Translations under genes and position numbers: made by a program
The notes under the pieces: generated by a model
The model's database searches: none
Told to the model about the DNA's origin: nothing
The model's input: only the letters and a program-made list of their open reading frames with translations
Source of the DNA: Bradyrhizobiaceae bacterium
GTDB taxonomy: Bacteria > Pseudomonadota > Alphaproteobacteria > Rhizobiales > Xanthobacteraceae
Assembly (NCBI GenBank): GCA_016793685.1
Contig: JAEULX010000243.1
Location: 1 to 5,170 of the forward strand
Direction of reading: 5' to 3'
Length of the DNA stretch: 5,170 bases
Part shown: positions 1 through 5,170 of the stretch, in pieces
Numbering within the stretch: the first letter of the stretch is position 1
Layout: every line of letters begins with the position of its first letter

Positions 1-438
1 ACCGATGCGGTGATTTCGGTGTGGGGCGCCGGCCGCGTCGGCATGCACCTCGCCCCGCGCGGCGACGCGCACTCGATGGGCGATTCCGATCGCCTGGCGA
101 CATTCAGCTACGTCGCCCGCGAACTCGGCAAGCGGAAAATCGCTTTCCTGTGCGCGCGCGAGCATGCCGGCGAGGGCCGCATCGGGCCGCAGCTGAAAAA
201 GGCGTTCGGCGGCGTCTATATCGCCAACGAGGCGTTCACCCTGGAAACCGCCGAGCGGGCGCTCGCCGCCGGCGAAGCCGACGCCGTGGCGTTCGGCAAA
301 TCGTTCATCGCCAATCCCGACCTGCCGGAGCGTTTCCGCCGGCACGCGCCCCTCAATGCACCCACGCCCGAGACCTTCTACGGCAAAGGCCCGCAAGGCT
401 ACACCGACTACCCGTTCCTCGAAGCCGAAGCGGCTTGA
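1..438 (+). CDS. Old Yellow Enzyme family ene-reductase (NemA-like), C-terminal part
   Basis: This is the 3' end of a gene whose start lies upstream of the window; 145 residues are visible before the TGA at 436-438. The family consists of FMN-dependent, NAD(P)H-using TIM-barrel enzymes that reduce activated C=C bonds (enones, maleimides, nitro compounds) in the cytoplasm. Seen in the sequence: WGAGRVGMHLAPRG and then SMGDSD match the late-barrel segment of alkene reductases (usually DRVGVRLSP...). FGKSFIANPDLPERF matches the FMN-phosphate loop, with Lys where NemA-type enzymes often have Arg. The tail PETFYGKGPQGYTDYP is the family's characteristic C-terminus. Full proteins are about 360-370 residues, so roughly 60% is missing, including the catalytic His/Asn and Tyr. 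In-frame GTG or ATG codons near the left edge are internal, not starts. The ABC-F gene starts 56 bp downstream on the same strand, so co-transcription is possible, but no functional link is evident. Confidence 0.93.
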   Translation, partial: TDAVISVWGAGRVGMHLAPRGDAHSMGDSDRLATFSYVARELGKRKIAFLCAREHAGEGRIGPQLKKAFGGVYIANEAFTLETAERALAAGEADAVAFGKSFIANPDLPERFRRHAPLNAPTPETFYGKGPQGYTDYPFLEAEAA

Positions 439-465
439 GGAGACCGGGCGCTCGGGTGTTGCGAT

Positions 466-497
466 CATGCGCGCTCTTTGTTCAATAGGCGCGCATG
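466..497 (+). promoter_or_regulatory. Inverted repeat / RNA hairpin covering the ABC-F start codon
   Basis: CATGCGCGC (466-474) and GCGCGCATG (489-497) are perfect 9-bp complements around a 14-nt loop (475-488). A U-G pair at 475/488 could extend the stem inward. The downstream arm contains the ATG start codon of the ABC-F gene (495-497), and the only SD-like bases (AGG, 487-489) sit at the loop/stem junction. If it folds in mRNA, it would hide the ribosome landing site. No T-tract follows, so it is not a factor-independent terminator for the gene upstream. The pairing is seen directly; a regulatory role is inference, and short GC-rich palindromes do arise by chance in such DNA. Confidence 0.45.
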
Positions 498-2384
498 CTC
501 GCCATCAATGATCTCTCCGTCCGCCTGGCCGGCCGCCTCCTCATCGACCACGCCTCGGCGCAAATTCCCGCCGGGGCGCGGGTCGGGCTTGTCGGCCGCA
601 ACGGCGCCGGCAAATCCACCCTCTTCCGCGTGATCGCCGGAGACCTCGGCTCCGAGACCGGCGGCATCGCCACGCCGGCGCGTACGAGCATCGGGACGCT
701 GCCGCAGGAGGCGCCGAACGGGCCCGAGCCGCTCATCGACATCGTGCTCGGCGCCGATCGCGAGCGCAGCGCGCTGCTCGCCGAGGCGGAGACCGCGACC
801 GATCCGCATCGCATCGCCGAACTTCATGTGCGGCTGAGCGACATCGCCGCGCATGCGGCGCCCGCGCGGGCGGCGGCGATCCTTGCCGGGCTCGGCTTTG
901 CCCACGCCGATCTCACGCGCCCCGTCTCGGAGTTCTCCGGCGGCTGGCGCATGCGCGTCGCGCTCGCCGGCGTCCTGTTCCGCCAGCCCGACCTGCTGCT
1001 GCTCGACGAGCCGACCAACTATCTCGACCTCGAAGGCGCGCTGTGGCTGGAGGACCACCTCGCCCGTTATCCGTACACCGCGATCGTCATCAGCCACGAC
1101 CGCGATCTCCTCGACGCCGCCGTCGACTCGATCCTGCAGCTCGAAGCCGGCAAGCTCACATTCTATCGCGGCGGCTACAGCGCGTGCGAACGCGCGCGGC
1201 GCGAGCGCCAGGCCCTCGACCTCAAGCTCGCGAAGAAACAGGAGGCCGAACGCGCGCGCCTCTCCGCCTTCATCGAGCGCTTTCGCGCCAAGGCGACCAA
1301 GGCGCGGCAGGCCCAGTCGCGGGCCAAGCGCCTCGCCAAGCTCGCGCCGATCACGACGCGGATCAGCGACGAGGTGCGGCCGATCGTCATTCCTCCGCCC
1401 CCGCGCCAGCTCTCCCCGCCGATCATCGCGCTCGACGACGTGGCGGTCGGCTACGAACCCGACCGTCCGGTGCTGCGCGGCCTCACCCTGCGGATCGACG
1501 CCGACGACCGCATCGCCCTGCTCGGGGCCAACGGCAACGGCAAGTCCACCTTCGCCAAGCTGATCGCCGGCCGCCTTGCGCCGGCAAGCGGCCAGGTCAC
1601 GCGCGCCGACAAGCTGACCGTCGCCTACTTCGCCCAGCATCAGCTCGATGAATTGAACGAGGCGCAGAGCGTGTTCGATCACGTCCGCGCACGCATGCCG
1701 GTCGCGAGCGAAGCTGCGGTGCGCGCCAAGGCCGGCGCGATCGGATTTTCCGAGTCCGCCGCCGACACGCTGGTCGGCAAGCTTTCGGGCGGGGAAAAGT
1801 CGCGCCTGCTGCTAGGGCTCGCGACCTTCGTGGGTCCGCATCTCATGCTTCTCGACGAGCCGACCAACCACCTCGACATCGACAGCCGCGCCGCGTTGAT
1901 CGACGCCATCAACGACTATCCCGGCGCGGTGATCCTGATCTCGCACGACCGCCATCTGCTCGACGCCTGCGCCGACCAGTTGTGGCTGGTCGCCAACGGC
2001 ACGGTCGCGCCCTTCGCCGGCGATCTCGAGGACTATCGCCGGCGGGTGCTCGCGGGCGAAGACGCCGAGCGCAAGAACGACGCGCCGAGCGAGCCCCGCG
2101 GCCCTTCGCGGTCGGATCAGCGCCGCATCGCCGCGGAAAAACGCGCCGAACTCGCGCCGATCAAGCGCCGCATCGGCGCGATCGAGAAAGAAATCGGCCG
2201 GCTGTCCGCGCGCATCGAGGACATCGACGCAACGCTTTCTGCCGCCGACCTTTATGCACGCGATCCCGCCCAGGCGGCGGCGCTCGCCAAGGAGCGCGCC
2301 GAGCGTGCGGCGCTGCTGGCGGCGGCGGAAGACGAATGGCTCTCGCTCAGCGCCGCCTACGAAGAGGCGACGGCGGCCGATTAG
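495..2384 (+). CDS. ABC-F family ATPase (YheS/Uup-like, twin ABC cassettes, no membrane segments)
   Basis: The 629-residue product is a soluble twin-cassette ATPase of the ABC-F class. Members bind the ribosome and act in translation (relieving stalls, sometimes antibiotic protection) and are not transporters. Cassette 1 has Walker A GRNGAGKST (34-42), Q-loop Gln71, signature FSGGW (147-151), Walker B LLLLDEPTN with Asp171/Glu172, and H-loop His201. The linker at about 225-300 is rich in Arg, Lys and Ala, as expected of the P-site tRNA-interaction motif. Cassette 2 has Walker A GANGNGKST (344-352), Gln381, signature LSGGEKSR (430-437), Asp454/Glu455 and His484. All catalytic residues are intact in both halves. 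Residues 535-629 form a charged coiled-coil extension (KRRIGAIEKEIGRLSARIE), as in YheS/Uup relatives. The segment between Q-loop 1 and signature 1 is short, so there is no long EttA-type arm. The ATG at 495 gives the expected MLxINDL start but has only a weak SD. The exact subfamily is uncertain. Confidence 0.96.
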   Translation: MLAINDLSVRLAGRLLIDHASAQIPAGARVGLVGRNGAGKSTLFRVIAGDLGSETGGIATPARTSIGTLPQEAPNGPEPLIDIVLGADRERSALLAEAETATDPHRIAELHVRLSDIAAHAAPARAAAILAGLGFAHADLTRPVSEFSGGWRMRVALAGVLFRQPDLLLLDEPTNYLDLEGALWLEDHLARYPYTAIVISHDRDLLDAAVDSILQLEAGKLTFYRGGYSACERARRERQALDLKLAKKQEAERARLSAFIERFRAKATKARQAQSRAKRLAKLAPITTRISDEVRPIVIPPPPRQLSPPIIALDDVAVGYEPDRPVLRGLTLRIDADDRIALLGANGNGKSTFAKLIAGRLAPASGQVTRADKLTVAYFAQHQLDELNEAQSVFDHVRARMPVASEAAVRAKAGAIGFSESAADTLVGKLSGGEKSRLLLGLATFVGPHLMLLDEPTNHLDIDSRAALIDAINDYPGAVILISHDRHLLDACADQLWLVANGTVAPFAGDLEDYRRRVLAGEDAERKNDAPSEPRGPSRSDQRRIAAEKRAELAPIKRRIGAIEKEIGRLSARIEDIDATLSAADLYARDPAQAAALAKERAERAALLAAAEDEWLSLSAAYEEATAAD

Positions 2385-2420
2385 ATGCCGCGCGACTGCC
2401 CGGCGTCTTTTCTTGCGGGA

Positions 2421-3074
2421 TTACCGCTTGCCGCTCGCGGCCTTGTTGATGGTCTCGCCGAGGCCCATGACCTGCTCGCGCAGAGCCTGCATCTGCGCCT
2501 CGACGAACTGGCTTTGCATCCGGAACACATCCTGGATGTCCTCGGCCTGAATGATTTTGTGGGCGAATTCGAACGCTGTCCGGACATTGCTTTCGGCAAA
2601 GCCCATCGCCTTCCGGCTGATGTCCAGCGCACCGCGCTGGCCGACCTCGACTTGCGACTCGAGCGCGGTTACCGCTTTCTCGGTCGCGCGCATGTAATTG
2701 TCGAAGGCGAGCTTTGCCTGTTCGACGCTGCGTTCCGCCGTAACCCGCATATCGTCGGCAACTTCGAAGCGTGGTGGTGTGCTTGTGGTCATGGCGCCTT
2801 CCTTCCCGTCGTGGTCAAGGTGCACACCCAAACGCCGATCGTCGGCTGCCCGCTCCAGCAACAACTGCGCCGCAAACCGTTGAACCTCGACGGCATAGTC
2901 GCCGGGACCTTCGGGCGGCGTGCCCGCTTCATTCCAGTTGACCCGCATGCTTTGCAGCATGTCGCCGGGATTGCTGTATGGATGCGCGCGGAAGACGGCG
3001 CCCGTCGGTATGTGGACGACCTCCAGTTCGCTTCTAACCTCAAATTGCTCGCGCGTCACGGGCGCCAGTGGCAT
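2421..3074 (-). CDS. Phasin family protein joined in frame to an unrecognised N-terminal segment
   Basis: The stop is TAA at 2423-2421. Residues 95-217 are a complete phasin of the short alphaproteobacterial Phasin_2 type. They are nearly all helical and amphipathic, with the typical blocks FEVADDMRVTAERSVEQAK, FDNYMRATEKAV, DISRKAMGFAESNVRTAFEFA and VFRMQSQFVEAQMQALREQ. Phasins coat polyhydroxyalkanoate granules, and some members act as general surface or stress proteins. Residues 1-94 (EVVHIPTGAVFRAHPYSNP, then RVNWNEAGTPP and VQRFAAQLLLERA) read like a genuine small folded protein that I do not recognise. Two starts are well supported. ATG 3074 is preceded by AGGGAGG with a 7-nt gap. ATG 2792 (Met95) is preceded by AAGGAAGG, with AGGA 7 nt upstream, and would give a normal 123-residue phasin. 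No stop separates the two parts in this frame. The locus may make a fusion, a free phasin, or both. It converges with the ABC-F gene 36 bp away. No PHA synthase or depolymerase lies in the window. Confidence 0.85.
   Translation of the reverse strand: MPLAPVTREQFEVRSELEVVHIPTGAVFRAHPYSNPGDMLQSMRVNWNEAGTPPEGPGDYAVEVQRFAAQLLLERAADDRRLGVHLDHDGKEGAMTTSTPPRFEVADDMRVTAERSVEQAKLAFDNYMRATEKAVTALESQVEVGQRGALDISRKAMGFAESNVRTAFEFAHKIIQAEDIQDVFRMQSQFVEAQMQALREQVMGLGETINKAASGKR
2797..2804 (-). promoter_or_regulatory. Internal ribosome-binding site before the phasin Met95
   Basis: On the minus strand AAGGAAGG is followed by CGCC and ATG (2792-2790). The AGGA core is 7 nt from the ATG, an optimal Shine-Dalgarno spacing. 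It lies inside the longer reading frame and marks exactly where phasin homology begins. This makes an independent 123-residue product (2421-2792) likely. Confidence 0.6.
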
Positions 3075-3343
3075 TCGGCTGCCTCCCTACGGAATTTACT
3101 CGATCAAGCCTGGATCTGCGCGAGACCAACGCGGCGCTGGCCGTCGGGTTCGCGGGCTCGACCACCGCGCGACAACAGGGATGCGCAACCTTCGCGGGAA
3201 GCGTGCGCGGGCGGCGGGATCGGGCCATGCGCCCGGTTCATACGCCCGGTCCAGGCGCGCCCGGCCAGCCGCCGTGGCTGAGCGAAATACCCCTTACGGC
3301 TCACGCCGTTAAGCAAATGGCGAAGCGGCCGGTCGGGTCGTGC
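3075..3343. other. Intergenic region between two minus-strand genes
   Basis: These 269 bp hold no convincing gene; open frames across it on both strands are Arg/Pro-rich with no SD. It contains the leader of the phasin gene at its left end, three short CGCCCGG copies (3230, 3243 and 3258), and a small hairpin ACGGC-TCAC-GCCGT (3296-3309) 35 bp past the stop of the 99-residue gene. That hairpin has no T-tract, so I do not call it a terminator. I see no clear -35/-10 pair for the phasin gene. Confidence 0.5.
3082..3088 (-). promoter_or_regulatory. Ribosome-binding site for the 217-codon phasin-containing frame
   Basis: On the minus strand AGGGAGG lies 7 nt upstream of the ATG at 3074-3072. This is a strong SD match in a region of otherwise unremarkable sequence. 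It supports 3074 as a real start and argues that the N-terminal segment is translated. Confidence 0.65.
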
Positions 3344-3643
3344 TCAAGGGTTCGAAGCGCACACGCTGTCGTCGGGGTAGCGCGCGCAGAACATGCGGCC
3401 CTGCTCGATCAGCGATTGCTTCCACTGCTCGCGCGTCAGGCTCGCCGGCGGGGGCGCCGACGGCGCCGCCCCGACCGTCTCCGCGGGAGCGCGCGGCTTC
3501 ATGAAGATCGGCGCAACCCGGAGCACCGCGCTCGCCAGCGCATCGATCGTACGCTCCGGACCGCAGGGGCCGTAGTTTTGCGCTTGGGCGCCGGAGCAGA
3601 CGCAGGCGAGCACCGCCGCGAGCGCTATGGATTTGGTCGTCAT
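3344..3643 (-). CDS. Small secreted cysteine-containing protein of unknown function
   Basis: The product is 99 residues, with ATG at 3643 and TGA at 3346-3344. The N-terminus is a clear Sec signal peptide: Lys4, a hydrophobic core (IALAAVLACVC) and a cleavage site after AQA at residue 21. The mature protein of about 78 residues should be periplasmic or secreted. It has three cysteines (27, 86 and 95); Cys86 and Cys95 flank CARYPDDSVC and could form a disulfide, leaving Cys27 for another pairing. A Pro/Ala-rich stretch (residues 51-67, PAETVGAAPSAPPPAS) separates an N-terminal helix-like part from the C-terminal part with REQWKQSLIEQGRMFC. An SD-like AGGGGA lies 9 nt upstream of the ATG. The gene follows the 191-residue secreted-protein gene by 72 bp on the same strand, so a shared transcript is possible. 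I do not recognise the family. The signal peptide and coherent composition make it more likely real than the opposite-strand frame. Confidence 0.8.
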   Translation of the reverse strand: MTTKSIALAAVLACVCSGAQAQNYGPCGPERTIDALASAVLRVAPIFMKPRAPAETVGAAPSAPPPASLTREQWKQSLIEQGRMFCARYPDDSVCASNP

Positions 3644-3715
3644 CGTCCGTCTTCCCCTAATTAACGCAGGGACTTCGCGCCCTTAGAGCCACGCGACCAT
3701 GGCCCGCCCGGACGG

Positions 3716-4291
3716 CTATCGGTTTTCCGCCTTGCCGGTCTTGCTGTTGCCTTGCACCTTGCGCGCGGCGTCGACGAGCGCCGTCACCGCTTTGCGGTAG
3801 GCTGCGTGCGCCGCCGCCAACTGATCGGAGTCCCCGGTCTTGCGCGCGGCCTGGTCGGCGACGACGCCGACGAGCCGATCGCCCTCGACCGTCAGAAGCT
3901 GCGCCAGGGCGTCGATTTCCTGTCCCGCATTGGCCACCACCGGCGCACCGCCGAGGCCCGTCGCAGCGCGCTGCACCGTCTCCCCATGCGTGCGCAGGAG
4001 GGCGCGCGCCTGTTCGACCCGCGCAAGGGAAGCGGCCTTTTCGTCGGCCGGGAGATCGGCGCGCGCTTCGAGATGGGCCGCGAACGCCTCGAGCGCCTGG
4101 TCGAGGCGCGGCGCTTGCTGCTGCACCTCGGCCGCGCTCGCCTTGACCTCCGAAAACTCGGCGTCGATCCGCGCCGCCAGACCGTCATCGCCTGCCGCCC
4201 GGACCTGCGCCCCACCCGCGAAGGCGGAAAGGCCCAGGGCGAGACACGCCGCACAAACTGTCACCCCGAAATACCGGCTCAGATTCCTCAC
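3716..4291 (-). CDS. Secreted Ala-rich helical protein of unknown function
   Basis: The product is 191 residues. The start is GTG at 4291-4289: an in-frame TAG sits immediately upstream (4294-4292), so no longer protein is possible. The next GTG (codon 10) would remove the positively charged residues of the signal peptide. The N-terminus has Arg2 and Arg6, a hydrophobic stretch at about 8-25 and likely cleavage after AFA (residue 25) or RAA (residue 33), so the protein is exported. The two cysteines (13 and 16) are inside the signal peptide and do not form a lipobox. The mature part lacks cysteine and is Ala/Leu/Glu/Gln-rich with heptad-like spacing (FSEVKASAAEVQQQAPRLD, LARVEQARALLRTHGETVQ), suggesting a helical bundle or coiled coil, and it ends in a basic tail (KTGKAENR). 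I do not recognise a family. A candidate promoter lies about 80 bp upstream, and the 99-residue secreted-protein gene follows. The SD is weak. Confidence 0.8.
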   Translation of the reverse strand: MRNLSRYFGVTVCAACLALGLSAFAGGAQVRAAGDDGLAARIDAEFSEVKASAAEVQQQAPRLDQALEAFAAHLEARADLPADEKAASLARVEQARALLRTHGETVQRAATGLGGAPVVANAGQEIDALAQLLTVEGDRLVGVVADQAARKTGDSDQLAAAHAAYRKAVTALVDAARKVQGNSKTGKAENR

Positions 4292-4373
4292 CTACGCCAT
4301 GCCCGCATGTTGGTATGGACCTTGTCGCGTTGGGGCGTATACCCTGCGTGAGCCCCGCAAACCGCGTCGAACT

Positions 4374-4402
4374 AATCTAGGGACAAGGTTTCCCTTTGCC
4401 AA
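4374..4402 (-). promoter_or_regulatory. Candidate sigma70-type promoter for the 191-residue secreted-protein gene
   Basis: Read on the minus strand, TTGGCA (4402-4397) is separated by exactly 17 bp from TAGATT (4379-4374). These match 5 of 6 bases of the -35 consensus and 4 of 6 of the -10 consensus. Transcription would begin near 4367, giving a leader of about 75 nt before the GTG at 4291. This is the best promoter-like pair I found in the window, but alphaproteobacterial promoters are loose and it is unproven. Confidence 0.45.
4379..4395. repeat. Palindrome in the promoter spacer (possible operator)
   Basis: AGGGA (4379-4383) and TCCCT (4391-4395) are inverted copies around a 7-bp centre, with one more symmetric A/T pair at 4385/4389. 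The element fills almost the whole spacer between the candidate -35 and -10 on the minus strand. That is a usual place for a regulator-binding site in small bacterial promoters. The symmetry is seen; regulator binding is inference. Confidence 0.3.
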
Positions 4403-4471
4403 CCATGCGCCCACCTGTCCGGGCGAACCATCGCAGCAGACCCAATGCTTTAAGCCCCACCCCCTGTCACC

Positions 4472-5170
4472 ATGATCCAGTCACCGGCCGAGCGCGGACA
4501 TAAATCATTGAAGGCAGCGGACATCATGACGCGCGAGGTGGTCGCCGTGCGGCCGGATACGCCGGCGCGCGCGATCGCCATGCTGCTGTTCAAGCACGGG
4601 ATCAGCGCCGTGCCGGTGATCGACGACACGGGTACGCTGGTCGGCATGGTGAGCGAAGGCGATCTGCTACCGCGCGACGAGTCCGAGCGTGAGGAGCGCC
4701 GCGACTGGTGGTTGCGCATGCTGGCCGAAGGCGAAGAGCTGAGCGAGGAGTTCGTGTCCCATGTCGAGCGCCAGGACCGGACCGCCCGCCAGATCATGTC
4801 TGCGCCGGTGATCACCGTCCCCGACACCGCCGACCTGGTCGAGATTGCCGAGGTCCTGTCGACGCAACGGATCAAGCGGGCTCCGGTGCTGCGCGATGGA
4901 CGGGTGGTCGGCATCATCAGCCGCGCCGATCTCGTGCGGGCCGTGGCGGAGGCGAACGAGCCCGCCCCGGAGCCGGCGCCCGCCGGCCCTTTCGCTTTCA
5001 TCTTTCCGTCGGACCGCCTCGAAGCGCTCCACCCGCGGCGACCGCAGGCGGCTCCGCCGCCGCCCGCGCCGGCTCCCGAGCTATCGGCCGAAAGCTTCCG
5101 CAATTCCGTGCACCGGCACGAGGAAGAAGAGACGCACCACCGCGAGGAGGCGCACCGCCTTGCGCGCGAC
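4472..5170 (+). CDS. Tandem CBS-domain protein, 3' end beyond the window
   Basis: The frame is open from ATG 4472 to the last base (233 residues) with no stop seen. CBS domain 1 covers about residues 13-68 (AADIMTREVVAVRPDT, then LVGMVSEGDLL with Gly58, Ser61, Asp64). CBS domain 2 covers about 103-160 (TARQIMSAPVITVPDT, then VVGIISRADLV with Gly147, Ser150, Asp153). Both keep the Gly-x-x-Ser-x-x-Asp pattern used for adenosyl-nucleotide ribose/phosphate binding. A linker with RDWWLRMLAEGEEL (about 77-90) is typical of this subfamily, which usually senses nucleotides or energy state in the cytoplasm. Many relatives then carry a BON domain. Here a Pro/Ala-rich stretch (164-203) and a His/Glu/Arg-rich helix-like segment (204-233) follow instead. 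The start is uncertain: ATG 4472 lacks an SD and an in-frame TAA is at 4451. TTG 4508 and ATG 4526 (with GAAGG upstream) lie closer to where the domain begins. The gene diverges from the secreted-protein genes. Confidence 0.9.
   Translation, partial: MIQSPAERGHKSLKAADIMTREVVAVRPDTPARAIAMLLFKHGISAVPVIDDTGTLVGMVSEGDLLPRDESEREERRDWWLRMLAEGEELSEEFVSHVERQDRTARQIMSAPVITVPDTADLVEIAEVLSTQRIKRAPVLRDGRVVGIISRADLVRAVAEANEPAPEPAPAGPFAFIFPSDRLEALHPRRPQAAPPPPAPAPELSAESFRNSVHRHEEEETHHREEAHRLARD

Larger units (their letters stand above)
4292..4471. other. Divergent intergenic region between secreted-protein and CBS genes
   Basis: These 180 bp separate divergent genes and should carry both promoters. Besides the minus-strand promoter candidate, they hold a 5-bp inverted repeat CGCCC/GGGCG (4408-4412 and 4421-4425) and a direct repeat AACCAT (4401-4406 and 4426-4431, spaced 25 bp). 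A -10-like TTTAAG lies near 4449-4454 on the plus strand with no convincing -35 partner. No small gene is supported here. Confidence 0.45.

Noticed and set aside
465..1682. 405-codon open frame on the minus strand
   Set aside because: It is wholly antisense to the ABC-F gene, whose motifs are all intact. Its product is Arg/Gly/Glu-rich with no domain pattern. Long antisense frames are expected at this GC content.
2387..2414. GCCG...CGGC followed by GTCTTTTCTT as a terminator after the ABC-F gene
   Set aside because: The stem is only 4 bp with a 10-nt loop, too weak to call, despite the T-rich tract and suitable position.
2789..3043. 84-codon minus-strand frame ending with TGA overlapping the phasin ATG
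   Set aside because: The composition (many Arg, Cys, Ser) is shadow-like. The other frame over the same DNA reads as a coherent protein with a strong RBS. The ATGA overlap is mentioned only as a hint of a possible past frameshift.
2385..3281. 298-codon plus-strand frame starting right after the ABC-F stop
   Set aside because: It is the complement of the phasin gene. The minus-strand product has recognisable phasin blocks and two good ribosome-binding sites, while this one has neither domain nor SD.
3104..3316. 70-codon minus-strand frame with a TTG start in the intergenic region
   Set aside because: No SD, Arg/Ala-rich composition and no recognisable motif.
3068..3664. 198-codon plus-strand frame over the 99-residue gene and the intergenic region
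   Set aside because: The product is low-complexity and Arg-rich. The minus-strand gene under it has a signal peptide and an SD.
4307..4351. 14-codon Trp-containing frame (MLVWTLSRWGVYPA) as an attenuator leader peptide
   Set aside because: It has no SD, no following terminator/antiterminator structure and no amino-acid biosynthesis gene downstream.
3752..4475. Two overlapping plus-strand frames (199 and 211 codons)
   Set aside because: They are shadows of the 191-residue secreted-protein gene, with Arg/Ala/Ser-rich products and no SD.
4450..5103. 217-codon minus-strand frame (and a shorter one inside it)
   Set aside because: It is antisense to the clear CBS-domain gene; Ser/Arg-rich product without a domain.

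Overview
This is a GC-rich chromosomal window. The gene types (a short Phasin_2-like phasin, an alphaproteobacterial-style ABC-F protein, a paired-CBS protein with a Trp-rich inter-domain segment, and a NemA-like ene-reductase) suggest an alphaproteobacterium, most likely in the Rhizobiales (Hyphomicrobiales), in or near the Bradyrhizobium/Rhodopseudomonas/Xanthobacter groups. That placement is inferred from protein style, not from a search. I see no mobile element, CRISPR array, rRNA or tRNA.

Layout: (1) 1-438, plus strand, the C-terminal 145 residues of an Old Yellow Enzyme family ene-reductase whose start lies off the left edge. (2) 495-2384, plus strand, a complete 629-residue ABC-F ATPase. 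Its start codon and weak ribosome-binding sequence lie inside a perfect 9-bp inverted repeat. (3) 2421-3074, minus strand, a 217-codon reading frame that joins an unrecognised ~94-residue N-terminal segment to a full-length phasin. The phasin has its own strong internal ribosome-binding site and ATG at 2792. (4) 3344-3643 and 3716-4291, minus strand, two unrecognised secreted proteins: a 99-residue one with three cysteines in its mature part, and a 191-residue Ala-rich helical one. A plausible sigma70-type promoter for the second lies at 4374-4402. (5) 4472-5170, plus strand, the first 233 residues of a tandem CBS-domain protein that runs off the right edge still open.

The genes do not form one pathway. 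The ABC-F gene converges on the phasin gene with only 36 bp between them. The two secreted-protein genes are co-directional and may share a transcript. The CBS gene diverges from them across a 180-bp intergenic region. No classical defence, mobile or biosynthetic system is visible. The points most worth a second look are the two in-frame translation starts in the phasin gene, the hairpin over the ABC-F start codon, the palindrome inside the candidate promoter spacer, and the CBS protein tail, which is not a BON domain as far as the window shows.
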